From: an uncultured bacterium
Lineage (GTDB): Bacteria; Pseudomonadota; Alphaproteobacteria; Rs-D84
Length of the DNA: 44,160 bases
Assembly (NCBI GenBank): GCA_950096895.1
Contig: CATNBF010000008.1
Coordinates: 1-44,160 of the forward strand
Direction of reading: 5' to 3'
Part shown: positions 17,802 to 27,519 of the stretch, one piece after another
How positions within the stretch are numbered: position 1 is the stretch's first letter
How the letters are laid out: every line of letters starts with the position of its first letter
Notes under the pieces: generated by a model
Told to the model about the DNA's origin: nothing
Databases searched by the model: none
Seen by the model: the letters and a program-made list of their open reading frames with translations, nothing else
Made by a program: the position numbers and the translations under genes

Positions 17802-18941
17802 ATGATTGTTCGAAGCGAAGAAAGCAAATTAACCAATTGGTATTTTGAAATTGACCGGCGATTGCTGGGGTGTGTGATCCTGTTGACCTGTATCGGGGTG
17901 TGGGCCATGCTATCTACGGGGTCGGCGGCGGCGGCCCGTATTGGCATGCCGTGGCATTTTTTTATCGTCAAGGCATTACCGTTTTATGGAATTGGTTTGA
18001 TTGGGTTAATCTTTTGCAGTTTTCTGGATAAAAAGTGGGTTGTGCGTGTGGGGATCACCGATGTAATCTTTTGTCTGATGCTGTTGTTAATGACGGTTGT
18101 TGCCCCGATTGAAATCAAGGGCAGTCGGCGTTGGGTCGACCTGATGCATATTCGGTTGATGCCATCTGATTTAATGAAGCCAGGATTTATCATTATGACG
18201 GCGTGGTTCTTGGCAAAAATGCGTCAGAAATTTGGCACCCACATGTTTTTAGATCGAGAGGCATGGCGACCCGGCTGGGTGTCTTGGTGGACGTATTTGG
18301 CGGTCTTTGTGCCGGCGGTGTTGATTATCTTTCTGCATCCCGATTTTGGGACGTCGATTTTGTATTTCGCAGTGCTGGGGGCGATGTTGTTTATGGCGGG
18401 ATTGCCATGGCGTATTGTTGGGGCGATGGCTGGGATTGCGGCAACCGGCGGGGTGATTGCATTCTTTATCATGCCCCATGTTCATCGACGCGTGGTTAAT
18501 TTCTTTACCGGTGGTGGGGATCATTACCAGGTGGATAAATCTATTGCATCGATTCAGCATGGGGGCCTGTTGGGCAGTGGGGATGACGCCTTTGTCAAAG
18601 AATTCTTGCCCGATTCCCATACAGATTTTGTCTTTGCCGGTATTGCCGAAGATGCAGGTGCGATTGTGGCGTGTGTCATGCTGGGGGTGTTTGTGTATGT
18701 GTTAAAGTTATTGCGTGATAACGCGGTCCAGGCACGTGATCCTTTTGTTCGGTATGCGGCGGGGGGGCTGGCTGCGTTGTTCGGGGCCCAGGCGTGCATT
18801 AATGTGATGACGGCGTTAAATTTATTCCCGACCAAGGGCATGACATTACCATTTGTGTCCTATGGCGGCAGTTCGTTTGTCTCGTTCTGTGTTTTGTTTG
18901 GATTGGTGTTGGCATTAATCCGGGACGATAAATGGAAATAA
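17802..18941 (+). CDS. ftsW: SEDS-family peptidoglycan glycosyltransferase FtsW
   Basis: Polytopic SEDS protein (IKGSRRWVDL, LNLFPTKGMTLPFVSYGGSS) between mraY and murG. Confidence 0.9.
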   Translation: MIVRSEESKLTNWYFEIDRRLLGCVILLTCIGVWAMLSTGSAAAARIGMPWHFFIVKALPFYGIGLIGLIFCSFLDKKWVVRVGITDVIFCLMLLLMTVVAPIEIKGSRRWVDLMHIRLMPSDLMKPGFIIMTAWFLAKMRQKFGTHMFLDREAWRPGWVSWWTYLAVFVPAVLIIFLHPDFGTSILYFAVLGAMLFMAGLPWRIVGAMAGIAATGGVIAFFIMPHVHRRVVNFFTGGGDHYQVDKSIASIQHGGLLGSGDDAFVKEFLPDSHTDFVFAGIAEDAGAIVACVMLGVFVYVLKLLRDNAVQARDPFVRYAAGGLAALFGAQACINVMTALNLFPTKGMTLPFVSYGGSSFVSFCVLFGLVLALIRDDKWK

Positions 18942-18961
18942 AAAATAAAGGGGTTGGATAA

Positions 18962-20017
18962 ATGAAGATTTGGATCGCAACAGGGGGAACCGGTGGTCAT
19001 GTGTTCCCGGCATTAAGTGTGGCATCGCAATTGGTGCAACAGGGACATCGGGTGACAATTTCTTGTGATCGCCGTGTGCGTAAAATGGTCATGATGTCAA
19101 AGCCAGATGCCGCCCGTGTGGCCCGTATTTGGGCATCAGGTGTTGGGGCGCGGGGACGGATTCGCGCAGCGTGGTCGTTGGTCAAGATTGGGGTGTCGAC
19201 ACTGCTGCTGGGGGGGCGGTTTATGGTGGCGCGGCCAGATCGGGTGGTGGCGTTTGGCGGCTATGCGTCGGTGCCGGCGGTTGTTGCGGCGCATTTATGG
19301 CGTGTGCCAACATACCTGCATGAACAAAATGCCGCCATTGGTCGGGCGAATCGTTTTGCCTTGCGATGGGTGCGTGTCTTGATGACCAGTTTTCCCGACG
19401 TGTCTGGCATTCCGACATCGTGGGCACCACGTGTGGTGTATACTGGTCTGCCGGTGCGCCAGGAATTTTTAGATGCCGCCGCGTCGCCATTGCCCAATTC
19501 GGGGCGTATCTTGGTCACAGGCGGATCATTGGGGGCCCAAATTTTGGATGATATTGTGCCGGTGGCCTTGGCCGGAATCAAGAATAAAAAGATTTTTGTG
19601 ACGCATCAAACGCGCCCGGAAAATGTGGCCCGTTTGCGCAAGTTTTATACCGATCATAAAATCCGGGCCAATGTTTTGTCTTTTATCCACGATATGGCCG
19701 GGGCGGTTATTGGGGCCGATTTAATTATCGGACGCAGCGGGGCCAGCACCGTTGTCGAATTAGAAACAGTAGGCCGGCCGGCTATCTTGGTGCCACTGGG
19801 GATAAATCCGGATCAGGCTGCCAATGCCGCCGCATTTGAAAAATTAGGGGCCGGATTTGCCGTACCGCAATCGCGCTTTACAGCGCGGTGGTTGGGGGCG
19901 ACGTTGACCGAATTGTTTGATAATCCGTCGCGATTGGCCAAGATGGCACACAAGGCATATGTGCCCAATCATGCCACAGATCAAATCGTTGATGTGGTGA
20001 CAGGCCCGTTGGATTAG
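18962..20017 (+). CDS. murG: UDP-GlcNAc:undecaprenyl-PP-MurNAc-pentapeptide transferase
   Basis: IATGGTGGHVFPALSVA, GGYASVPAVVAAHL, HEQNAAIGRANR, GRSGASTVVELETVGRPAILVPL. Confidence 0.96.
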   Translation: MKIWIATGGTGGHVFPALSVASQLVQQGHRVTISCDRRVRKMVMMSKPDAARVARIWASGVGARGRIRAAWSLVKIGVSTLLLGGRFMVARPDRVVAFGGYASVPAVVAAHLWRVPTYLHEQNAAIGRANRFALRWVRVLMTSFPDVSGIPTSWAPRVVYTGLPVRQEFLDAAASPLPNSGRILVTGGSLGAQILDDIVPVALAGIKNKKIFVTHQTRPENVARLRKFYTDHKIRANVLSFIHDMAGAVIGADLIIGRSGASTVVELETVGRPAILVPLGINPDQAANAAAFEKLGAGFAVPQSRFTARWLGATLTELFDNPSRLAKMAHKAYVPNHATDQIVDVVTGPLD

Positions 20018-20094
20018 TTTTTATACCGTTGCTGTGATTTTCTGCTTGCCTGCGATTCGTCATTTGTTCTATGATAGAAAGCGAAGGAAAGAAA

Positions 20095-21552
20095 ATGATG
20101 CGACTGGTGACGGTTTCTGTACTTGCAATGGTTGTTTGTGGGGCGGCGTTTGGTGATGCGCGACTGCCGGTGGTTAATATTGGCGCGGGCGCGGTATCGG
20201 CGCGGGCGGCCTTTGGCGAAGGGGGCACGACCAATGTGGCGTCTGTTTCCCCGTCCCAGACGGCGGTGCAAAATGCGTCCCGGCGAACGGTCACAGCGCG
20301 CCCGGCCAAGTCCCAGGTGGCACGTGCCGCAAAATCCAATCCAAAATCAGACGCGGCAGATACTGGGGCCCAGATTGCATTAAACAATGCGACCGATATT
20401 TTGGTGCCCCATCGCCCCAGTGGTAATTTATGGGCGGTATCGGGCAATGCGACCGATGTGGCGTTGCGCATGCCGCGACCAGACGAAATTTCCGTTATTC
20501 GCAGTGATGATGCCTTGCCCGAAGAATTTTTAGATACGCCGATTGCGGCGACCCGTCCCCAAGTTGATGATTTGATGGCATCGACGGGGCGTGCGGGGGA
20601 AAGTGACGGGGCGCGTTCTGGGGCCCTGGATGCAGAGATTGCAAAGCTGGTCGCGGCCCAGCGACAGGCCGATGCCGTCGCGCGTGCGTCGGTGCGGCCG
20701 GTTGCGTCCACCAATACCGGTGCGACAACCCTGCGCCGTGTTATGGCCCGTGGGGCGGGTGTTCGGTCGGTGACCCAGACGCCGGTTGTGCATAATACCC
20801 CATCGGTGACGGATCATGAACCGGTTTTGGCGGCCAATTCAGAAACCCAGGCCCCTATCACAGAATCCACAAAATCCATCGCGCAAGATACGATCCCGAC
20901 GGTTCATCGGATGGTTGTGCCAATGGATCCGGATGTGGTTGTGCGCCAGGTGCATAAATCCCCGATTGACACACCGGTTATGGCCCGTGCGTCAGCCGAT
21001 ATGACGGCGATGTCACCATCTGAATTAAAAAAGGCGTTTCGCAAAACATATTTATCCGAGAACAAGCATCTATCGACATTTCAAATAGATGATCGCTTTG
21101 ACGTGGCCAGTGATATGGACAGCACGATCGAAGGATTTACGGCATCGCGTGACCTGTCGGAAAGTGGCGGCGTTCGTCCGTTGGAAATCAAGATTAAGTT
21201 TCGCGGCGAAGATGCGTCTTTGTCCCGGGAAAATTATAATTTATTAAGTGAATATGCCGCCATCGTTTTGGCCAACCCAAAACGGGCGGTCCAAGTATCG
21301 ATCCCAGAAAGTGTGACGCGCAGTGCGGACGCCCGTAAATTGGCGGCCCGGCGTTTGGCCATTGTTGAACAGGTTCTGCGGGATACGGGTGTATCAGAAC
21401 ATCGGATTATGCCGGTATTGGCCGCCCGGGACGAGCAGGGATATGTCCTGAGAATGATATCAAATGATCAATTTGAAACATTAACCCAGAAAAAGCGTGA
21501 TATGTTCGGCGACACGGTGGGTAAAAAAACGTATAAAAGCATGACCTGGTAA
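20095..21552 (+). CDS. Exported protein with OmpA-like C-terminal region
   Basis: Signal peptide MMRLVTVSVLAMVVCGAAFGDA; C-terminus LSEYAAIVLANPKRAVQVSIP..ARKLAARRLAIVEQVLRDTGVSEHRI resembles an OmpA-like fold. Confidence 0.6.
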   Translation: MMRLVTVSVLAMVVCGAAFGDARLPVVNIGAGAVSARAAFGEGGTTNVASVSPSQTAVQNASRRTVTARPAKSQVARAAKSNPKSDAADTGAQIALNNATDILVPHRPSGNLWAVSGNATDVALRMPRPDEISVIRSDDALPEEFLDTPIAATRPQVDDLMASTGRAGESDGARSGALDAEIAKLVAAQRQADAVARASVRPVASTNTGATTLRRVMARGAGVRSVTQTPVVHNTPSVTDHEPVLAANSETQAPITESTKSIAQDTIPTVHRMVVPMDPDVVVRQVHKSPIDTPVMARASADMTAMSPSELKKAFRKTYLSENKHLSTFQIDDRFDVASDMDSTIEGFTASRDLSESGGVRPLEIKIKFRGEDASLSRENYNLLSEYAAIVLANPKRAVQVSIPESVTRSADARKLAARRLAIVEQVLRDTGVSEHRIMPVLAARDEQGYVLRMISNDQFETLTQKKRDMFGDTVGKKTYKSMTW

Positions 21553-21580
21553 CGTTTTTGTGGCCGGGTCTTTTTTTCAC

Positions 21581-22291
21581 ATGTTACGAATCCTAGATTT
21601 TATTTTTCCGCCAATCTGTCCGGTGTGTGGGGTTCCGGTGACGGGGCATGGGATGATGTGTCCAGAATGTTGGGCAACGTTTCATTGGATTGGAAATCCG
21701 CGATGTGCTGTCTGTGGATATCCGTTTGCAGCGGATTTAGATTTGGGGCCACGTCCCATGTGTCCGGTATGTGCCGCAGGAAAAAACGAGCTTGAATGGA
21801 TGCGGTCGGCATGTGTTTATGATGATGTATCACGTAATATTATGTTACCGTTTAAGCATGCGGGACGCATTAAATACCGTCATATTATGTCCCGGGGCAT
21901 GATTTCTGCGATTGCGGATATCCCGGGGGCGGTGGATGTGGTTATGCCGGTTCCACTGGCGTGGCGACGATTGTTTCATCGTGGTTATAACCAGGCGACA
22001 TTACTGGGGCGGCCGATTGCGGCCCATCTGGGGGCGAAAATGGATGTTGATTCGGTTCGTCGGCGTTATCGACCTGATATGGGTCACAAAAGCGCGCGCG
22101 AGCGGGCAGAAAACATCCGCGGTGTTTTTTCTGTGATTCATCCGGAACGTATTTCGGGAAAAACAATTTTATTGGTTGATGATGTATTTACCAGTGGGGC
22201 CACGTTTTCAGAATTGCGCCGTGTTTTAATGCGTGCCGGTGCCGCCCATGTATGGGGGGTAACATTCTGTCGTGTTGTGCGGGCCATATAA
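21581..22291 (+). CDS. comF: ComF family phosphoribosyltransferase-like protein
   Basis: CPVCGVPV..CPECW..CAVCGYPF Zn region and ILLVDDVFTSGATFSELRRVL PRPP motif. Confidence 0.9.
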   Translation: MLRILDFIFPPICPVCGVPVTGHGMMCPECWATFHWIGNPRCAVCGYPFAADLDLGPRPMCPVCAAGKNELEWMRSACVYDDVSRNIMLPFKHAGRIKYRHIMSRGMISAIADIPGAVDVVMPVPLAWRRLFHRGYNQATLLGRPIAAHLGAKMDVDSVRRRYRPDMGHKSARERAENIRGVFSVIHPERISGKTILLVDDVFTSGATFSELRRVLMRAGAAHVWGVTFCRVVRAI

Positions 22292-22295
22292 AAAA

Positions 22296-22317
22296 ATCCC
22301 CGATTATCGGGGATTTG
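22296..22317. terminator. Bidirectional terminator
   Basis: ATCCCCgattatcGGGGAT flanked by A-run and T-run. Confidence 0.65.
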
Positions 22318-22695
22318 TCATTTTGTAATACTGCTTTTTAGAAAATCGACCGCCTTGATCATTTGGCATGTGCGATTGCGTTCTTGGCATGCACGAATGA
22401 TGCGATTAACATGGGGGGAATGCTTTTTCTCTGATGAAGAATCCAATATATATGTCACCTTTGGATCATCGGGGGCAATGGTGACAATCCCAATGCGGAT
22501 GTTGGGGCCATAGCTGCTAAATCTTTGTAATAATGCATTATAAGACCCGCCGTGTTTGACGATCATTAATCGTGTGTGATCCGGGGCATAAATGGTATAG
22601 GTCCCGTATTCGGAATACTTTTCTTCTATCTCAAATATAATGTCGTTGGACTTGATCGTGTTGATGGCCCACTTTTCAATCGTTGGTAAATTCAT
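22318..22695 (-). CDS. Hypothetical protein
   Basis: ORF from MNLPTIEKWAINTIKSNDIIFEIEEKYSEYGTYTIYAPDHTRLMIVKHGGSY. Confidence 0.65.
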   Translation of the reverse strand: MNLPTIEKWAINTIKSNDIIFEIEEKYSEYGTYTIYAPDHTRLMIVKHGGSYNALLQRFSSYGPNIRIGIVTIAPDDPKVTYILDSSSEKKHSPHVNRIIRACQERNRTCQMIKAVDFLKSSITK

Positions 22696-22846
22696 CTCTT
22701 TTATACCTTTTGTATTATATTTTATTACAAAATATATATTTGTCAATAAATATTTTTTTGGTGTGGGATTTATTTGGCGTGGGTGATAGAACCTTGAAAT
22801 TTGATTTTTGTCTGATATGATAAAGGGATACAAGATGGGGTGTATC

Positions 22847-23347
22847 ATGAAGAAGATTTTTGCCGGTCTGGTTTATATATTGTCGTTGGCCGGGGCCAAT
22901 GGGGCATTACCATGGGGTGACGTTTTTCAAACAATTGATGACAAGACGGGGCGGCCCAAATCTGTGGTTCAATTATATGAATATGCCGATGGGGATGATA
23001 TGAAATTGGCGGGACGTATTATTGCCCTTTATGGATCCGATGGTCAGATTTCAGAAACCGTGGCCAATGCCACGCGTGTGGCCGAAAATGTAACGGGCGC
23101 ACCCAAATACGTGGGTCTGGACATTATATGGGGGATGCGTTGGGACGATGATGAATATAGTGACGGGAAAATCATGGATCCCCAATCAGGCAAGGTTTAT
23201 TCGTCGGTTATTTGGCAAGATGCGCCCGGCACATTAAACGTACGGGGAAAAATTGGGCCATTTGGCCGGACGCAACATTGGCGCGAACTGGACGGGGCCA
23301 CCTATCGACAGAATTCAAAAAATTGGACACCAAACATTAGGAAATAG
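22847..23347 (+). CDS. DUF2147-like exported protein
   Basis: Signal peptide; W-G-D..QTIDDKTGRPKSVVQLYEY..LAGRIIALYG; YVGLDIIWGMRWD. Confidence 0.65.
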   Translation: MKKIFAGLVYILSLAGANGALPWGDVFQTIDDKTGRPKSVVQLYEYADGDDMKLAGRIIALYGSDGQISETVANATRVAENVTGAPKYVGLDIIWGMRWDDDEYSDGKIMDPQSGKVYSSVIWQDAPGTLNVRGKIGPFGRTQHWRELDGATYRQNSKNWTPNIRK

Positions 23348-23351
23348 ACAG

Positions 23352-25754
23352 ATGAACATTGAACTTGGGAAAAATATCGCCACACGGGACATTGAAACAC
23401 GTATCCAAGAATTTTGGGATACGAACACGTTTTGGGAAAACGATGTTGCGTCGGACAAGACGCCGTTTTGCATCATGATGCCGCCGCCCAACGTGACGGG
23501 AAATCTGCATATGGGGCATGCGTTGGATAATGTGCTGACTGATATTATTTGCCGGTACAAGCGGATGGATGGTTTTGATGTCTTGTGGCAACCGGGGACC
23601 GACCATGCGTCTATTGCGACCCAATTGATGGTGGAACGTGATTTGTCCAAGCGCGGGATTAAGCCGCGCAGTTTGACGGTGTCCCAATTGCTGGATGCCG
23701 CATGGGCATTCAAGGCGGACAAGGGTGGCCAAATTATGAACCAGTTGCACACCCTGGGGGTGACGCCGGTGTGGCGGCGTGAACGCTTTACCATGGATGA
23801 TGGGTTATCGCGGGCGGTGACAAAACTGTTCGTCAAAATGTATAACGAAGGCTTGATTTACAAGGCCCGGCGTCTGGTCAATTGGTGTCCGAAACAGCAG
23901 ACCTCTATTTCAGATCTGGAAGTGGATATCAAAGAAGAAAAGGGGAAATTCTATTACTTTAATTATCCGTTAAAGGATGGTGGTGCGATCGAAATTGCGA
24001 CAACCCGGCCTGAAACATTATTTGGCGACCAGGCGATTGCGATACACCCCGATAACGAAAAGTTAAAGCATTTGATTGGCCGCACAGCCATTATCCCATT
24101 GACCGATATTGAAATCCCGGTGATTGCGGACGTTCATGCCGACCCAGACAAGGGAACGGGTGCCGTGAAAATCACCCCGGCGCATGACAAGGATGACTGG
24201 GAAGTTGGGTTGCGTCACAATTTGCCGGTGGTATGCGTGCTGACCGATGATGCCAAGATGGCTGATATCGACGTGGTGCCAGAAAAGTATCGCAGGATGG
24301 ACCGCTTTGCCGCGCGCGCCGAAATTATTTCAGATTTGGATGCGGCGGGATTATTGACCCATATTGATGATAAAACAATTCCGACGCCGTATTCCCAACG
24401 CGGTGGCGTTGTGATTGAATACATGGTGCGTGACGAATGGTTTGTGGACGCCAAAAAATTGGCCGAACCAGTTATCCAAGCGGTAGAGGCGGGCTGCTTA
24501 AAATTCTTGCCGGAACACCGCTATAACTTGTTTATGTCATGGATGCGTGACATTCATGAATGGTCGATTTCGCGTCAATTATGGTGGGGGCATCATATCC
24601 CGGCATGGTATGACGCAGATGGAAACATCTATGTTGCCGAAAGTGAAGAAGCCGCGATTGAACAATCTGGTGGGAAAGAATTGACACGTGATGCGTCATG
24701 TCTGGATACATGGTTTTCGTCTGGTCTGTGGCCGTTTTCGACATTGGGATGGCCGGATCAAACACCAGAATTGGCAAAATATTATCCGACGGATTTATTG
24801 TACACGGGGGCCGATATTATCTTCTTTTGGGTGGCCCGTATGATGATGATGGGGATGTATGTCATGGGTGATGTGCCGTTCCGGACGGTTAATTTCCATG
24901 GTCTGGTTCGTGATAGCAAGGGGCAAAAAATGTCCAAGACCAAGGGCAATGGGGTTGATCCATTGACGGCGGTCGATAAATTTGGGGCGGATGCCTTGCG
25001 TTACTGGATTGCGACGGCCCCCATTGGCACAGATATTCGTTACAGTGATGACGAGGTGAAACGTGGATCAAAACTGTTGACCAAGCTATGGAATGTGGCC
25101 AAGTTTGTGTTGATGTATCTGACGGATTTTGAACCAAAGGATACCCCGGATGTTCCGGTGTCTGATCGCTTTGTCGAAGATCGTTGGGTCTTGGCAGAAA
25201 TGAACAAAACCGTGGCAGAAGTACGGCGGCATCTGGATAAATATGACAATTACAACGCCCGTGCGGCCATTGACACGTTCTTTTACGATATCTTTTGTGA
25301 TCAGTACATTGAATTTATCAAGGATCGGTTTTGGTCACCGGAAAAATATAGCCAAATGTCAAAACCTGCGGCCCAGTGGACGTTGTACACGGTGTTGCGG
25401 ACGATACTGGGGCTCTATGCGCCATTTATCCCGTTTATTACCGAAGAATTGTGGCAAAAGATTTATAAAGATGCCGAAGGGGGCAACACACTGCATCTGA
25501 CGGCGTATCCGACGGTGCGGCCAGAATATGATACCGATGTGGCGGATATGTCGATTGCGCTGGATATCTTGCGGGCGGTGCGTGGTCTGCGGACAGAACG
25601 CAAGGTGGGCAATGGGGCCAAGTTGGAAACATTGACCATCCCAAATGGAACGCCGGCGGGGGTTTTGGAATTGATCAAGTCCGCATCGCGGGCCAATGAT
25701 CTGGTCTTGGGTGATGGGATTGATTTTGTCGTTGCACCGACCGTGGGGGAATAA
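23352..25754 (+). CDS. valS: Valyl-tRNA synthetase
   Basis: PPPNVTGNLHMGHALDN (HIGH), KMSKTKGNGVDPL (KMSKS), about 800 aa, no C-terminal coiled-coil arm. Confidence 0.95.
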   Translation: MNIELGKNIATRDIETRIQEFWDTNTFWENDVASDKTPFCIMMPPPNVTGNLHMGHALDNVLTDIICRYKRMDGFDVLWQPGTDHASIATQLMVERDLSKRGIKPRSLTVSQLLDAAWAFKADKGGQIMNQLHTLGVTPVWRRERFTMDDGLSRAVTKLFVKMYNEGLIYKARRLVNWCPKQQTSISDLEVDIKEEKGKFYYFNYPLKDGGAIEIATTRPETLFGDQAIAIHPDNEKLKHLIGRTAIIPLTDIEIPVIADVHADPDKGTGAVKITPAHDKDDWEVGLRHNLPVVCVLTDDAKMADIDVVPEKYRRMDRFAARAEIISDLDAAGLLTHIDDKTIPTPYSQRGGVVIEYMVRDEWFVDAKKLAEPVIQAVEAGCLKFLPEHRYNLFMSWMRDIHEWSISRQLWWGHHIPAWYDADGNIYVAESEEAAIEQSGGKELTRDASCLDTWFSSGLWPFSTLGWPDQTPELAKYYPTDLLYTGADIIFFWVARMMMMGMYVMGDVPFRTVNFHGLVRDSKGQKMSKTKGNGVDPLTAVDKFGADALRYWIATAPIGTDIRYSDDEVKRGSKLLTKLWNVAKFVLMYLTDFEPKDTPDVPVSDRFVEDRWVLAEMNKTVAEVRRHLDKYDNYNARAAIDTFFYDIFCDQYIEFIKDRFWSPEKYSQMSKPAAQWTLYTVLRTILGLYAPFIPFITEELWQKIYKDAEGGNTLHLTAYPTVRPEYDTDVADMSIALDILRAVRGLRTERKVGNGAKLETLTIPNGTPAGVLELIKSASRANDLVLGDGIDFVVAPTVGE

Positions 25755-25757
25755 CCC

Positions 25758-26483
25758 ATGACCGAAATGTTGATAGAAAAGCGCACACTCCAGGCGTATC
25801 AGTGTGATCGTTATGGCAATATGCGGCCACTGATTCTAATGAATGAACTCCAAGGGATGGGGGACAAACATGCGGAAAGTCTGGGGGTGGGCTATGCCTA
25901 TTGCCAGGCGCACGGTATTGCATGGGTGGTGACGCATTATCTGGTTGATATTATTGAAATGCCGACCGAACGTGAAGAATTAACGTTTATTACATGGCCG
26001 TCGTGTCAAGATATGTTGCGTGCAACACGTGATTTTGAAATCCGTGGGGCGGATGGTCGTTTGATGGTGCGGGCCACGTCCCAGTGGGTCTTGATCGATA
26101 TGGCGCGGCGGCGGCCGGTACGATTGGATGAAAATCTGCCCCGTTGGACGGTTAACGAAAATCGTGCATGGGATCGGGCGTTTGAAAGATTTCCCGACTT
26201 TGTGGCCGAAAAATCGCATACCATGAAATGCCGTTTTGATGATATCGATGTGAATCAGCATATTAACAACGCCGTCTATGCCGTATGGGCGACCGAAAGC
26301 GTCGGATATGAATACCGTAACCAGCATAAGTTACGAACCATTGAATTAAATTTCAAACGTGAAATTCGCCCCGATACCCCATCTGTTACCATTGATGTGG
26401 CAATTGATGGATTAACGTCGCGTCATAAAATTATGACCGATGATGGTGTTGAACATGCCGGGGTTTTGTGTACATGGGAATAA
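25758..26483 (+). CDS. Acyl-ACP thioesterase-like (hotdog fold)
   Basis: Y.CDRYGNMRPLILMNELQGMGDKHAESLG.GYAY..AWVVTHYLVDI; FDDIDVNQHINNAVYAVWATES. Confidence 0.85.
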   Translation: MTEMLIEKRTLQAYQCDRYGNMRPLILMNELQGMGDKHAESLGVGYAYCQAHGIAWVVTHYLVDIIEMPTEREELTFITWPSCQDMLRATRDFEIRGADGRLMVRATSQWVLIDMARRRPVRLDENLPRWTVNENRAWDRAFERFPDFVAEKSHTMKCRFDDIDVNQHINNAVYAVWATESVGYEYRNQHKLRTIELNFKREIRPDTPSVTIDVAIDGLTSRHKIMTDDGVEHAGVLCTWE

Positions 26484-26512
26484 TTATCCTGTAATTAAAA
26501 ATATTGTCCATG

Positions 26513-26541
26513 GTGACCGGGTATCATGCCCGGTCTTTGTT
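26513..26541 (+). terminator. Terminator-like hairpin
   Basis: GACCGGGTATCATGCCCGGTCTTTGTTT. Confidence 0.6.
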
Positions 26542-26782
26542 TGTGCCAGATAATGTCGCCCATGGCACGGGGCGACATAACCTTGGGGGGGGGCTGTCGT
26601 GGGGGCGCATTTTATTTTCCAATAATTTACCCCCTTTATATGAATTTTTAATGACCCGTTGGGGATAATCGCCATATGGGTGGTGGGTTTGGGTGTGGGA
26701 TCTGACCATCACACTGGGGCAAAAGCCCATTGCGGGCTAAATAACCATTGAAAATTTTCGGATAATTTGATAGAATTTTTTC

Positions 26783-26986
26783 TGCGTGAACGGTTGTTCG
26801 CGTGGCTTTTAAGAAGGGCCATCTTCAGGTTTGGCGTACATGGGCCATGTGCGTTGGTAAAAAAAGTGGTCCCAATCTATGCATGATTGGGGCGTGTCAG
26901 AATAAACATTTTATTGTAAATATGACACACTATTTATTCCTGAATAGCTTCTTAACCCCAATCACCGTTTGGTTTTGTTGTTTTTT
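26783..26986 (+). ncRNA. Structured RNA, copy A (3-copy family)
   Basis: Promoter TTGAAA (26748) N17 TAGAAT (26771); 5' hairpin; closing stem TTAAGAAG/CTTCTTAA (26809/26948); hairpin GTACATGGGCCATGTGC; GTGTCA..TGACAC hairpin; T-rich 3' end. Close homologue of copy B. Confidence 0.7.
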
Positions 26987-27070
26987 ATCATGATTTATGG
27001 GGCATAGAAAATAAATTTGGTTATTTGATTTTTGCAATGGGTAAAAAAAATCCCCCGGATGGGGGATTTT

Positions 27071-27223
27071 TTAATTTGCCGCCGTTACGGCCAACCGCTT
27101 GCGACCTGCGGCGCGGCGGCGGCTTAACACCGCGCGACCACTGCGTGTCGACATGCGTTCACGAAATCCGTGCGTGCGAACGCGACGGGTTTTGGACGGT
27201 TGATAAGTACGTTTTGTTGCCAT
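27071..27223 (-). CDS. rpmH: 50S ribosomal protein bL34
   Basis: [46 protein letters not shown]. Confidence 0.97.
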   Translation of the reverse strand: MATKRTYQPSKTRRVRTHGFRERMSTRSGRAVLSRRRAAGRKRLAVTAAN

Positions 27224-27519
27224 AATTGAATCCTTTTGTGCGTCTATTAAATCACAGGTTTTTATAAAACGCAACCTTTTTTTACATTTACTTTGATTTT
27301 GTTGGTACCAACTTGTTCACGCCCCAAACAAAGATGTGCCATACGAATAATGCAGTAAATAATTCCCATAACGGTAAGAACATATCAATTCTCGGTTTTG
27401 TTTTATAAAATATATCACAAACGCATCATTTGTCAATGTGTTTTTTGTGGTTTATTTCTTGACCAAAAGCCTAAAAATTTGCTATTGTTAAGTCATGAAA
27501 ATTTAGGGGAAAAAGCAGT

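Noticed and set aside
19878-20714. 278-aa minus-strand ORF
   Set aside because: Antisense shadow of murG and the Ala-rich exported protein at 20095; low-complexity A/T/S/R composition.
26783-26986. 6S RNA, tmRNA or SRP RNA identity for copies A/B
   Set aside because: Not rod-shaped with a central bubble as in 6S; no tRNA-like end; no SRP GGAAG..GCAGCC tetraloop motifs; more than one copy.
27264-27374. Possible 36-aa minus-strand peptide ([20 protein letters not shown]..) upstream of rpmH
   Set aside because: Very short, no RBS or homology argument; could be chance.
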